In this document: positions 43,262 to 51,765 of the stretch, piece by piece
Layout of the letters: each line of letters starts with the position of its first letter
Numbering within the stretch: position 1 is the first letter of the stretch
Origin: Ruminococcaceae bacterium UBA3903
Lineage (GTDB): Bacteria > Bacillota > Clostridia > Oscillospirales > Acutalibacteraceae
Direction of reading: 5' to 3'
DNA length: 64,000 nt
NCBI GenBank assembly: GCA_002391625.1
Contig: DGFJ01000031.1
Span: 1 to 64,000 of the forward strand
The notes under the pieces: model-generated
Database searches by the model: none
What the model was told of the DNA's origin: nothing
What the model saw: the letters and a program-made list of their open reading frames with translations, nothing else
Translations under genes and position numbers: made by a program

Positions 43262-45088
43262 TTGAATAAAAAAATTACAACCCTAAAAATTGTCATAGCT
43301 ATGGCTATAATAGCTATAATCACAGCTATATTATGCGGATGTGGGGAAACAACCGTGCAGGTTGAAAATATGCTAAAGCTAGAGCAAAGCTTTAGCGGTA
43401 CACGCACAATCACCTGTAACTTTGGCACACAGGTCAACGGCAACGACCAGCAAAAGCAAGAGCTTGACTCTGTTATTGCCGACGCCTGCCCATCCAGCCT
43501 AACCTATGAAAATATATCCGATGACAGCGGTTACAAATACATTTTTACTATTTCCTTTAATTCCTTAACAGATTATAAGAAAAAAATTGAGAATGTTATT
43601 GGCAAACAGGTCAATCCAGCGTTGGCAACCCCTAACAGCGACCTTGCAAGGGGTTGGCGGTTAAGGGAAGATTTTGACGGTATGGACCTAGTGCAATGGC
43701 TAAAAACAGGCATAAAGGAAAAAGGCTATAAGGACTTAAATACAACCTTTAACAGCACCTCTAATGTTGTAAACTACGGTGGTGACATTGTCAGCAGTAA
43801 GGACTCTGTAATAGCAATTGATGCTGTAGAAGGGTTCCCTGTAAACAGCATATCTATGGAAACCACTAATAACAAAAGTGACAGCTATGACAGAAAAATA
43901 ATCCTGTCTGTTCCCCAAAGCACCTTTGATAAAATGGGCGCCAAGCTAAATACCATTATGGAAGCACGCACAGATGCCACCGCCGTTTATAGCGGTTGGT
44001 CACAGCAGGGCAATTATCAGGAATATCAGGTGCTGTACCAGGGCATCAATTTAAAGGATTTACAGCGGGTTACAAATCTGTTTATGGATAATAACTCTGC
44101 TGACATATATTACGGCGATGAAAACCACAGCAGCACGCCCTTGGCGGAACAGCTGGTTTTTGAAGAAAACATTGATATTCTTAGCTTTATTCCTCAGGAG
44201 GGTAAAAGCGTAAGCCTTAACTACAAATATTCATTACCAATAAAAACCACACATGGTCAAGGTGTTGTTCTGCGTAATGGCGTATGGGAAAAGGAAGGCG
44301 AGTGGGTAGACGGTGTGTACACCCTGCAATCAACAGACAGTGTATATGATATGCGTATCCCTGACGGTATGCAATACGCTATATCGGGCATAAACGTCAG
44401 CCTTACAGCATATGACAACAACAATTTTACACGCACCTTTGATTTTATATATGATAAGCAAGCAGGAGAAGATGGTATGAACTATGCCTACAATTTCCTA
44501 ACCAAAAAGGGCATTAATGCAGCAAAGGATAAAACGGATACCAGCCTAATATGCCGTATTACACAAAGCGGTACAGCACAAGAAATCAGCAATCAGGTTG
44601 GTGATTTGTTCGGGGGTGGCAACTATATGAGCTACAGCTCACAAACAAGTGCTATGGCAGTTGTTACCGATATAGCTGTAGAGGACAACATAAACATCAC
44701 CTATATGCTAACTGGCAGTAACATTAACGTACCCTTCACGTACACCGTACATAGCGGTGGAAACGAAAACATTAGTGATATGACAGGTGAAAATCAGGCT
44801 GTAAAGGAAACGCCTAAAATAATATCTAATAAGGACGGCAGCTTTACTGCCAAAATGGTAGGCGGAGAAAACAACATTACCTTTGCCGCTACTGTACCAT
44901 ACTCACCTGGTGTCACAACATATTGTATTGTGGCAGGTGTTATGTTATTACTGGCAGGTCTGCTAATCCTTTTGTTTATTAATAAAACAAAGAAAATCAA
45001 CGCAAGGGAGCGACAGCAGCTGTTAATAGAAGAACGCATAGCACAAGAAAAAAAAGCAACAAAAGCAGACTATGACGATAATTTTTAA
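43262..45088 (+). CDS. Unknown surface lipoprotein-like protein with C-terminal membrane anchor
   Basis: 608 aa, no family recognised. Lipoprotein-like start (IIAIITAILCGCGE, Cys about 27), a long beta-rich extracellular part rich in Asn/Thr/Ser/Asp, and a membrane helix near the C-terminus (TYCIVAGVMLLLAGLLILLF, about 560-580) followed by a charged cytoplasmic tail. Being held at both ends is unusual. TTG start with AAAGGA 10 bases upstream. Lies 25 bases after the cyclase gene and 5 before the HAD gene, in one operon. Confidence 0.75.
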   Translation: MNKKITTLKIVIAMAIIAIITAILCGCGETTVQVENMLKLEQSFSGTRTITCNFGTQVNGNDQQKQELDSVIADACPSSLTYENISDDSGYKYIFTISFNSLTDYKKKIENVIGKQVNPALATPNSDLARGWRLREDFDGMDLVQWLKTGIKEKGYKDLNTTFNSTSNVVNYGGDIVSSKDSVIAIDAVEGFPVNSISMETTNNKSDSYDRKIILSVPQSTFDKMGAKLNTIMEARTDATAVYSGWSQQGNYQEYQVLYQGINLKDLQRVTNLFMDNNSADIYYGDENHSSTPLAEQLVFEENIDILSFIPQEGKSVSLNYKYSLPIKTTHGQGVVLRNGVWEKEGEWVDGVYTLQSTDSVYDMRIPDGMQYAISGINVSLTAYDNNNFTRTFDFIYDKQAGEDGMNYAYNFLTKKGINAAKDKTDTSLICRITQSGTAQEISNQVGDLFGGGNYMSYSSQTSAMAVVTDIAVEDNINITYMLTGSNINVPFTYTVHSGGNENISDMTGENQAVKETPKIISNKDGSFTAKMVGGENNITFAATVPYSPGVTTYCIVAGVMLLLAGLLILLFINKTKKINARERQQLLIEERIAQEKKATKADYDDNF

Positions 45089-45102
45089 GTGAGATGAATA
45101 TA

Positions 45103-45759
45103 ATGTATAACTGTATTATTTTTGATTTTGATGGCACGCTGGCAAACACCATAGAGGATTTGGCTAATGCTGTAAACTATTCTTTAAAAAAGCATAGCCT
45201 GCCCACATATCCAGTAGAAGACTATAAGCACTTTGTTGGCAGCGGAGTCATTAATCTTATTCGCCGTACGTTAGGTGACCAAAGTAACGACGACGCCTTA
45301 GTTGCTGAAATAAAGTCAGATTTCGACATCTACTATGGCAAGCACAGTATGGATAAGACATACGTTTATGCTGGTATTACCAATATGCTAAAGGAGCTTA
45401 ATGCACAGGGAATACAGCTGGCTGTGCTGTCCAACAAGCCCCACCCGTTTATGATAAGCCTAATGGACAAGCTGTTTAAGGGCATTAATTTTTCAGCTGT
45501 ATGGGGAAAGAAGGAGCAATATCCCATTAAACCTAACCCACAATCATTATATGGCATTATGGAGGAAATAGGTGCTGCAAAGCATCAGGTTATTTATGTA
45601 GGTGACAGCGACACAGACGTACAAACCGCTGTTAACGCAGGTGTAGCCTTCGCAGGTGCAAGCTGGGGCTTTAGGGGTGAACAGGAGCTATTAAACGCTG
45701 GTGCTGCACACACCTTTGATGACGCAGAGGGTCTGCTGCGTTTCATCCTGAACAGTTAA
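45103..45759 (+). CDS. HAD-family phosphatase (phosphoglycolate phosphatase-like)
   Basis: 218 aa from the ATG at 45103; an ATG at 45094 is equally in frame. HAD motifs: nucleophile IIFDFDGTLANT, motif II LAVLSNKPH, motif III Lys in PIKPNPQSLYG, motif IV VGDSDTDVQTAVNAG. Cap type and length fit Gph-like enzymes. Hydrolyses a small phosphorylated metabolite; which one is uncertain. The next gene, queH, starts 1 base after its stop. Confidence 0.9.
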   Translation: MYNCIIFDFDGTLANTIEDLANAVNYSLKKHSLPTYPVEDYKHFVGSGVINLIRRTLGDQSNDDALVAEIKSDFDIYYGKHSMDKTYVYAGITNMLKELNAQGIQLAVLSNKPHPFMISLMDKLFKGINFSAVWGKKEQYPIKPNPQSLYGIMEEIGAAKHQVIYVGDSDTDVQTAVNAGVAFAGASWGFRGEQELLNAGAAHTFDDAEGLLRFILNS

Positions 45760-45760
45760 T

Positions 45761-46387
45761 ATGAATAAGGTAAATTATCAGCGGGAGCTGGACCAGCTTA
45801 TTACAAATATACAGGCACAGGGTAAGGTGCCTAGGTTACTGTTACACAGCTGTTGTGCCCCATGCAGCAGTTATGTTATAGAATATTTGTCCAACTATTT
45901 TGAAATAACTGTTTTTTACTACAATCCTAATATTTATCCACATAAAGAATATTTATATCGCAGTGAGGAACAACAGCGTCTAATAAACACAATGGCCACT
46001 AAACACCACGTTAGCTTTATAGAAGGTGATTTTGATGACCATAAATTTTATACAGTCTGCAAGGGTTTAGAAAATGAAAAAGAGGGTGGCAGGCGTTGTT
46101 ATAACTGCTTTACCCTACGCTTAGATAAAACGGCAGAAAAAGCACAGGTGCTTAACTATGATTATTTTTCCACAACCCTCACCATTAGCCCCCTTAAAAA
46201 TGCAGCGGCTATAAACGCCATTGGATATGAGCTAAGCGAAAAATATGGGGTTTCGTATTTAGCAGGAGATTTCAAAAAACGCAACGGTTATAAGCGTTCC
46301 ATTGAGTTATCCCATGAATACCACCTTTACAGACAAAGCTATTGTGGCTGTGTATTTTCTAAGCCACAGGCAGAACCTTCTAAGTAG
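45761..46387 (+). CDS. queH: Epoxyqueuosine reductase QueH
   Basis: 208 aa. Converts epoxyqueuosine to queuosine in tRNA, replacing the unrelated QueG. Metal/cluster cysteines: LLHSCCAPCSSYV (about 26-35), RRCYNCFTLRLDKTA (about 107-115) and QSYCGCVFS near the C-terminus (about 195). These are the paired-Cys motifs of the former DUF208 family. Last gene of the plus-strand run, followed by a strong terminator. Confidence 0.93.
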   Translation: MNKVNYQRELDQLITNIQAQGKVPRLLLHSCCAPCSSYVIEYLSNYFEITVFYYNPNIYPHKEYLYRSEEQQRLINTMATKHHVSFIEGDFDDHKFYTVCKGLENEKEGGRRCYNCFTLRLDKTAEKAQVLNYDYFSTTLTISPLKNAAAINAIGYELSEKYGVSYLAGDFKKRNGYKRSIELSHEYHLYRQSYCGCVFSKPQAEPSK

Positions 46388-46459
46388 TAGGCTCTAATAG
46401 GATAACACAACGGTAGTGGCAGCTTTTTTTCATCATATTAGGGTTTAACATTAACAGCA

Positions 46460-46495
46460 AACAGGCAGAGATTATAAATCTCTGCCTGTTTTTTA
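46460..46495 (+). terminator. Terminator after queH
   Basis: Perfect 14-base stem AACAGGCAGAGATT / AATCTCTGCCTGTT with a 3-base loop, then TTTTTTAG. The following 190 bases show no gene. Confidence 0.9.
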
Positions 46496-46683
46496 GTCCT
46501 GTAATAGCCCTGCAGTATAGGTGATTTTGTTTTATTACTAAGGTTTATGGGTTTAGGGGAATTTTTCCTAAATCCATAAAAGTAAACAAAGCTTTGTATT
46601 ACAATTTTTGTAATATATTTTAAAAGCCCCAGACTGTACTCTGTTAACCTGCTAACAGCTGTCACCAAGCCTGTAAAACAACC

Positions 46684-46717
46684 GACCTGCCACAAGGCGT
46701 TAGCCCTGCAGCAGGTC
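46684..46717 (-). terminator. Terminator of the cytoplasmic alpha-glucosidase gene
   Basis: Minus strand GACCTGC ... GCAGGTC followed by GGTTGTTTT. Confidence 0.65.
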
Positions 46718-46737
46718 AAAATTTATATGTTATATAA

Positions 46738-48282
46738 TTAAATCCTTACAATACCAAAGGACTGTTTACCAAGCTTCATTTTTTCATCTTCAAAACAGCC
46801 TGTGCCTATTGTATATAAAACCTCTTTAACCTCATAATCAAAGTCAACCTGCACCTCTTCACTGCTAGGGTTAACAAAAATCACAAATTGTCCACGCTTG
46901 TACACAAATGGATATTTATTTCTTTCGGCATATAAAACCTCAAAATCTCCATCGTTGCCTAAGTCTTCATTGTCTTTTCTAATTTTTATAATATCCTTAA
47001 CGGTATTAAAAATAGAATCCTTATCCCCCCTTAGGCTGTCAACTGTTGGTGCGTTGTGGCTGTGGTCAACAGGGAGATACAGCTTATCCTCAGCTGCTGT
47101 GGAAAATCCTAGGTTTTTGCCATTTGTCCACTGCATAGGTGTACGAGAGCCTGTACGGCTAAAGCCACCCTCCTTACTGGTTAACTCCTCCTGATAACGC
47201 ATACCTATCTCATCACCATAGTATAGGAACGGTACACCTGGCATAGTAAAGATGGTACAAAATGCAAGCTTCCTAGCTGTTTCATCAAGGTTTTTTGTCA
47301 TACGAGGTATGTCATGGTTGCTTGTAAACATACTGATATAGCCATAATCCTTAGTTGCCTTTAGGTTTGGTACATATTCGTCTGTAAATACTGTAATATC
47401 GCCCTTGCCATTTGGTGAGAAAAAGCTTTTGTCCTCTCCATCAACCTCATAACGGAACATGGTGCTGTAACCGTTTCCTCGGTGGTCTAGGTAGAAGTCC
47501 ATATGGAAACCGCCCTTGTAAATTGACCGTACAGGGTTACACCACTCGGAAACCATGGCAGCCTGTGGATATTCACTATCCAGCATTTGGCGAATACCCT
47601 TCCAAATTCTGGCGGTGGCTACCTTTTCATCATCATTTTTTACTAGGGAATCTGCCATATCTACACGGAAGCCGTCAGCACCCCTATCCAGCCAAAAACG
47701 CATAATATCCTTTAATGCTTCTACGGTGGCTAAGCAGTCCGGGTGGTCGCATGGAAGCTGCCATTGTGGGCAGGTAATTTCATGAAAACCATAATTTAAT
47801 GCGGGCTGTGAGCTAAAATAGTTAACCATATAGTTGCCGTCACGGTCTGTAATACCGCACAGCATACGGTATTCTGGCGGTGCGTCCCATACTGATTTTG
47901 TCCATATGTATCTGTTAGAATATTCATTATTGGCAGGCTGTTTACTTTGAGTAAACCAAGGGTTAGTGTCTGATGTGTGACCAGGCACTAGGTCTAAAAG
48001 GATTTTTATACCCTTTTGATGGGCAACGTTAAAAAGGTTTATTAAATCCTCGTTAGTACCATATCGTGGTGCTACCTTTGTATAGTCACGCACATCATAG
48101 CCCGCATCCATAAAGGGTGAATCATAACACGGGTTCATCCAAATAGCATTACAGCCCAAGTCCTTGATATAATCAAGCTTTTCTGTAATACCGTTAATAT
48201 CGCCTATACCATCACCGTTACTGTCATAAAACGATTGAGGATAAATTTCATAAAATACTGCATTTTTTAACCAAGCTGGCAT
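46738..48282 (-). CDS. Cytoplasmic GH13 alpha-glucosidase / oligo-1,6-glucosidase-like
   Basis: 514 aa without a signal peptide. GH13 blocks: FYEIYPQSFYDSNGDGIGDINGI, LLDLVPGHTSD, GFRVDMADS (nucleophile), AAMVSEW (acid/base), FTSNHDIPR (third Asp), and the oligosaccharidase ending MPGVPFLYYGDEIGM. Expected to release glucose from imported malto-oligosaccharides, completing starch use begun by the secreted amylases. Whether it acts on alpha-1,4 or alpha-1,6 bonds, or as a trehalose-type isomerase, is not settled. ATG behind AAGGAGGA. Confidence 0.9.
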   Translation of the reverse strand: MPAWLKNAVFYEIYPQSFYDSNGDGIGDINGITEKLDYIKDLGCNAIWMNPCYDSPFMDAGYDVRDYTKVAPRYGTNEDLINLFNVAHQKGIKILLDLVPGHTSDTNPWFTQSKQPANNEYSNRYIWTKSVWDAPPEYRMLCGITDRDGNYMVNYFSSQPALNYGFHEITCPQWQLPCDHPDCLATVEALKDIMRFWLDRGADGFRVDMADSLVKNDDEKVATARIWKGIRQMLDSEYPQAAMVSEWCNPVRSIYKGGFHMDFYLDHRGNGYSTMFRYEVDGEDKSFFSPNGKGDITVFTDEYVPNLKATKDYGYISMFTSNHDIPRMTKNLDETARKLAFCTIFTMPGVPFLYYGDEIGMRYQEELTSKEGGFSRTGSRTPMQWTNGKNLGFSTAAEDKLYLPVDHSHNAPTVDSLRGDKDSIFNTVKDIIKIRKDNEDLGNDGDFEVLYAERNKYPFVYKRGQFVIFVNPSSEEVQVDFDYEVKEVLYTIGTGCFEDEKMKLGKQSFGIVRI

Positions 48283-48377
48283 TAGAAGATCCTCCTTATA
48301 TTTTAAGATAACTACACAGCCCTTAGCTGTTTGACTTTATAATATCACATAAAAAGATAAATGCAACCTATTTTTGT

Positions 48378-49469
48378 TCACACATAATCACTGTAATATG
48401 CCAGCAATAAATCCACCATTTTACCATAGCTTTCTACACCGTTCGTCTGGTCAATAGCCTTTAAATATGTATCATTAACGCTTTGTGCGGTGTCTGCCAT
48501 TACACCCTTATAGGAGCTCCAATATTTATCGTTTGCTGTAATGTCATTTTGTACACCTGTATCTAGCGTGCTTAGCACCTGCTGATATGCTGCTGTATCC
48601 TGTCCTGATAAGGCGTTGGTGGCATGAATAAACGCTGTAAAAGTACCCGAGTACTGTGTCATGCTGTCGTAGCTGTTCTGACAAACAAGGTATGCAAGGA
48701 AATTAGCCTCATCCTCCTTCATATAGCCACGCAAATGTGACAGCTCATGACACATTGTAAATGGTATAGTATAGTCAGGAATAGCTGTATTAACATTAGC
48801 TTCAAAGGTGTACGGGAAAAAGAACCCTGTCAGCTGTGTACTGGAAAACACACTGCTGCTTAGAAGTGATTTTGTTTCCCCATACCCCTTTGTAAGGGTT
48901 GGATACAGCTCTCCTATTGTGTCATAAGAATCCTTAGAATATTTTTCTATATCATCTATTGTTTCATTTTGTGCAAAGACAGCTACGTTGTATTCATCAG
49001 CATCTACATTTAAACGCTGTTGGTTGGCCTGCTCCGCCAGTATATAGCACAGATTCGTTAGCTCCTGTGTGGTACCTTGTTTTGTAACAAAGCCTGCTGT
49101 ATCGGCAAAGGTTTGTCGATAAGCATTAACACCGCTGTTTGTCATATATAAGAAAAACAAAACGCCCGCCAATAGAATTGGGTTAACAATAAAATTTAGT
49201 ACAACCATGCCACGCTGGTCTTTTTTCTTTATAATAAACACAATATTAGTAATTATATAAACGATAACACCTATTACCCCTAAAATAATAATAAACTCTC
49301 CCAAGGAAAAAGGAATAAAGGACATAACCACGTTAATACCTTTAGATATTGGTGGATATATAGTGGTTGCGTACCACTCTGCAAACTGAACATTACCCTT
49401 TGCCTGTACATATAAAATTATTCCCAAAACCCAAAATATCAATAAAAAATACTTAATATACTTTTTCAT
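48378..49469 (-). CDS. DUF3810-family membrane protein with HExxH metalloprotease motif
   Basis: 363 aa. Three N-terminal membrane segments (about 5-20, 55-80, 92-112) and an outer domain with MCHELSHLRGYMKEDEANFLAYL (about 240-262). This is HExxH plus a downstream Glu, the pattern of a zinc peptidase. Members have no established substrate. It is followed after 28 bases of gap by no same-unit gene on this side; the amidohydrolase gene lies upstream in the same direction. Confidence 0.82.
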   Translation of the reverse strand: MKKYIKYFLLIFWVLGIILYVQAKGNVQFAEWYATTIYPPISKGINVVMSFIPFSLGEFIIILGVIGVIVYIITNIVFIIKKKDQRGMVVLNFIVNPILLAGVLFFLYMTNSGVNAYRQTFADTAGFVTKQGTTQELTNLCYILAEQANQQRLNVDADEYNVAVFAQNETIDDIEKYSKDSYDTIGELYPTLTKGYGETKSLLSSSVFSSTQLTGFFFPYTFEANVNTAIPDYTIPFTMCHELSHLRGYMKEDEANFLAYLVCQNSYDSMTQYSGTFTAFIHATNALSGQDTAAYQQVLSTLDTGVQNDITANDKYWSSYKGVMADTAQSVNDTYLKAIDQTNGVESYGKMVDLLLAYYSDYV

Positions 49470-49497
49470 TTTTTCAAATCCCTTACAATATAGAAAA

Positions 49498-50292
49498 TTA
49501 TAGTCCCAAAAGTCTTACAGCGTTTTTATAGAAGATTTTCTCCTTTAAATCCTGTGGCAAATCCATTGCTTTTAGCCTGCGTATGGTTTCCCCTTGGTCT
49601 GCCCATGGGGTATCTGTACCAAAAACAATATGCTCTGGGTTCATACTCATATACACCTCACGCAGCTTGTCCTCCTCCATAAAGCCCAGCGAATAGCTGG
49701 TATCTATGTAAACCTCATCTATGCCTACTAAATACTTTTTTACATCATCTAAATATTGATACCCACCGGAATGTGCCACTATTATTTTAGCGCCCTTTAG
49801 CTGTGGCAGAACCTTGTATAGTCGCTTTGGGGTGCTGTGATGTACATCTAAATACGACACATCTACCCCACCATGTATAGTAACAATCAAGCCTAATTCT
49901 GCGGCCTCTGCCATTACAGCTACCATTTTAGGGTCATCAATAAACATATCTTGAAAGTCAGGGTGCAGCTTAATGCCCTTTAGACCTGCGTCCCTTATAC
50001 GCTGCAGCTCCCCTCGCCAATCTTCATAATCAGGGTGAACGCTGCCAAAGGACATAAAGCCCTTTCTTTTATTGTTTTCAATAGCAGCTCTGTTTATTGC
50101 AGGTGTCTGTGCTGGTTTAGTGGCTATGGGCATTATAACATTTATATCAACACCAGCCTTTTGTGAGGCTTCACTTAACGCTGTTACAGAACCGTTTAAA
50201 ACCGCCTTTGTATTACTGGACAGCTCTAAGCTTTCTATGGCAAGCTTAGCTATCTTGTCAGGAAAGCAATGGGTGTGAAGGTCAATTATCAA
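49498..50292 (-). CDS. Amidohydrolase-family metal-dependent hydrolase (TIM barrel)
   Basis: 264 aa. Metal-site motifs MIIDLHTHCFPD at the N-terminus, GIKLHPDFQDMF, VTIHGGVD, IIVAHSGG and FGTDTPWAD (final Asp). Belongs to the uronate-isomerase/decarboxylase-like amidohydrolase group. Substrate cannot be inferred. Upstream of the DUF3810 gene by 28 bases, so probably cotranscribed. Confidence 0.85.
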   Translation of the reverse strand: MIIDLHTHCFPDKIAKLAIESLELSSNTKAVLNGSVTALSEASQKAGVDINVIMPIATKPAQTPAINRAAIENNKRKGFMSFGSVHPDYEDWRGELQRIRDAGLKGIKLHPDFQDMFIDDPKMVAVMAEAAELGLIVTIHGGVDVSYLDVHHSTPKRLYKVLPQLKGAKIIVAHSGGYQYLDDVKKYLVGIDEVYIDTSYSLGFMEEDKLREVYMSMNPEHIVFGTDTPWADQGETIRRLKAMDLPQDLKEKIFYKNAVRLLGL

Positions 50293-50495
50293 GTTTATCG
50301 TCCTCTTTCTAATGTTTAAAAATCACGCTTGCCGAATAATCCTATAAAATATGTAAAATATCTAATAAAAATACTGGTATCCAGCATTTCTTACTTGCAC
50401 ACTGTTTGTCCCCTTAATATTATAGTATTAGGAGTCTATATCCGGCAGAAGTACAGCCAAAAAGCCTGCCAATCCTTTTGAAAGGAATGAAAACC

Positions 50496-51068
50496 GTGAC
50501 CATTCAACAAATAGACGATTCTCGTGTAATAATTGCTTTGTGCAAGGAAGATATGGAAATACTCTCTTTGGAATATAACACAATGGGGTTTACAGACCCA
50601 CATTCTCGCAATATATTAAAGAAGCTGTTAAACGTAGCTGGCAGCAGAACGGGCTTAACCGTCACCAACCACAGCGTAGTGGTTGAGGCAATGCCTTATG
50701 ACAAAGGTTGTTTATTGGTAATAACGTTACTGCCAAAGGGTGCTAAGCCTAAAAAATATCGTATAAAGCATTGTGAAAAAAAGACAATGTTCACATTTGA
50801 AAACGCCGAAAGCCTGCTGTGCTGTGCTAAACAGCTGTATTTAAAGGGATTTCTATTAATGGGCAGTCATGCCTATGAAGAAAATAATAAATACCATCTT
50901 ATTGTAAATATAACAAAGGACGTTCCCAAAGATGCTATATACATTCTAAGAGAATACGCCCTAGTTGAAACTCGTAAAAAACTACAAATAGCCAATATTG
51001 CGGAGCATGGCAACGTCATTGCACATAACCAAGCTATATTAACTATTGGTTCTGCCCTGTGTCAATAA
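50496..51068 (+). CDS. mecA: Adaptor protein MecA homologue
   Basis: 190 aa. MecA adaptors bring substrates such as ComK to ClpCP for degradation. N-terminal substrate-binding region (TIQQIDDSRVIIALCKEDMEILSLEY), an acidic-poor linker, and the C-terminal Clp-binding domain (FTFENAESLLCCAKQLY, ADLYxxx-like segment YHLIVNITKD). GTG at 50496 is chosen because AAAGGA lies 9 bases upstream; in-frame TTG 50478 and ATG 50487 are badly placed for that site. Convergent with rpe, 3 bases between stops. Confidence 0.82.
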   Translation: MTIQQIDDSRVIIALCKEDMEILSLEYNTMGFTDPHSRNILKKLLNVAGSRTGLTVTNHSVVVEAMPYDKGCLLVITLLPKGAKPKKYRIKHCEKKTMFTFENAESLLCCAKQLYLKGFLLMGSHAYEENNKYHLIVNITKDVPKDAIYILREYALVETRKKLQIANIAEHGNVIAHNQAILTIGSALCQ

Positions 51069-51071
51069 TGC

Positions 51072-51731
51072 TTATACTGCACCCTTGGACAACGCCTTTA
51101 GGTTATCTATTGCCTGTTTTGGGTCTGGTGCTTTAAACACACCTGTACCGGAAACAGCTATATCAACACCAGCCTGTGCAGTCTGTAGTATGGTGGCCTC
51201 GTTTATACCGCCGTCTGCCTCTATCAAAATCTTTAAGCCACGATTTTGGGCCTCGTCCTTAATACAGCGTACCTTAGGCATCATATCAGCCATAAAGGAC
51301 TGACCTCCAAAGCCTGGCTCTACGGTCATTATCAGCACCATGTAAATATCATCTAAATATGGAAAAACTGCCTCTGCCGGTGTGTTTGGCTTAATTACAA
51401 GACCAGCCTTCACATTGGCAGCTTTTATTTTGTCTATAGTTGCCCTTATGTCCGAGCTGGATTCCACATGAAAGGTAATAATGTCAGCACCAGCACCTAC
51501 AAAATCGTCTATATAGTCAAACGGCTTGTCTATCATTAAATGTACGTCAAAGGGTACACTGGTGTGCTTTCTGACAGCCTTTATAATAGGTGCTCCAAAG
51601 GATATATTAGGAACAAAATTACCATCCATAACATCTAGGTGCATATAGTCAGCACCTGCCTTGTCCATTCTGACAATTTCCTCTCCCATTTTTGCAAAAT
51701 CACAGGATAACAATGACGGAGCAATCTGCAT
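51072..51731 (-). CDS. rpe: Ribulose-phosphate 3-epimerase
   Basis: 219 aa TIM barrel of the pentose-phosphate pathway. APSLLSCDFAKMGEE, YMHLDVMDGNFVPNISFG (metal Asp/His), VHLMIDKP, MTVEPGFGGQSF and EADGGINEAT are all present. ATG start. Follows the 1103-aa membrane protein gene in the genome but on its downstream side, 34 bases apart, same strand. Confidence 0.96.
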   Translation of the reverse strand: MQIAPSLLSCDFAKMGEEIVRMDKAGADYMHLDVMDGNFVPNISFGAPIIKAVRKHTSVPFDVHLMIDKPFDYIDDFVGAGADIITFHVESSSDIRATIDKIKAANVKAGLVIKPNTPAEAVFPYLDDIYMVLIMTVEPGFGGQSFMADMMPKVRCIKDEAQNRGLKILIEADGGINEATILQTAQAGVDIAVSGTGVFKAPDPKQAIDNLKALSKGAV

Positions 51732-51765
51732 AGCTTTTCAACCCTTTCAAATTTTTGTAAATTAA

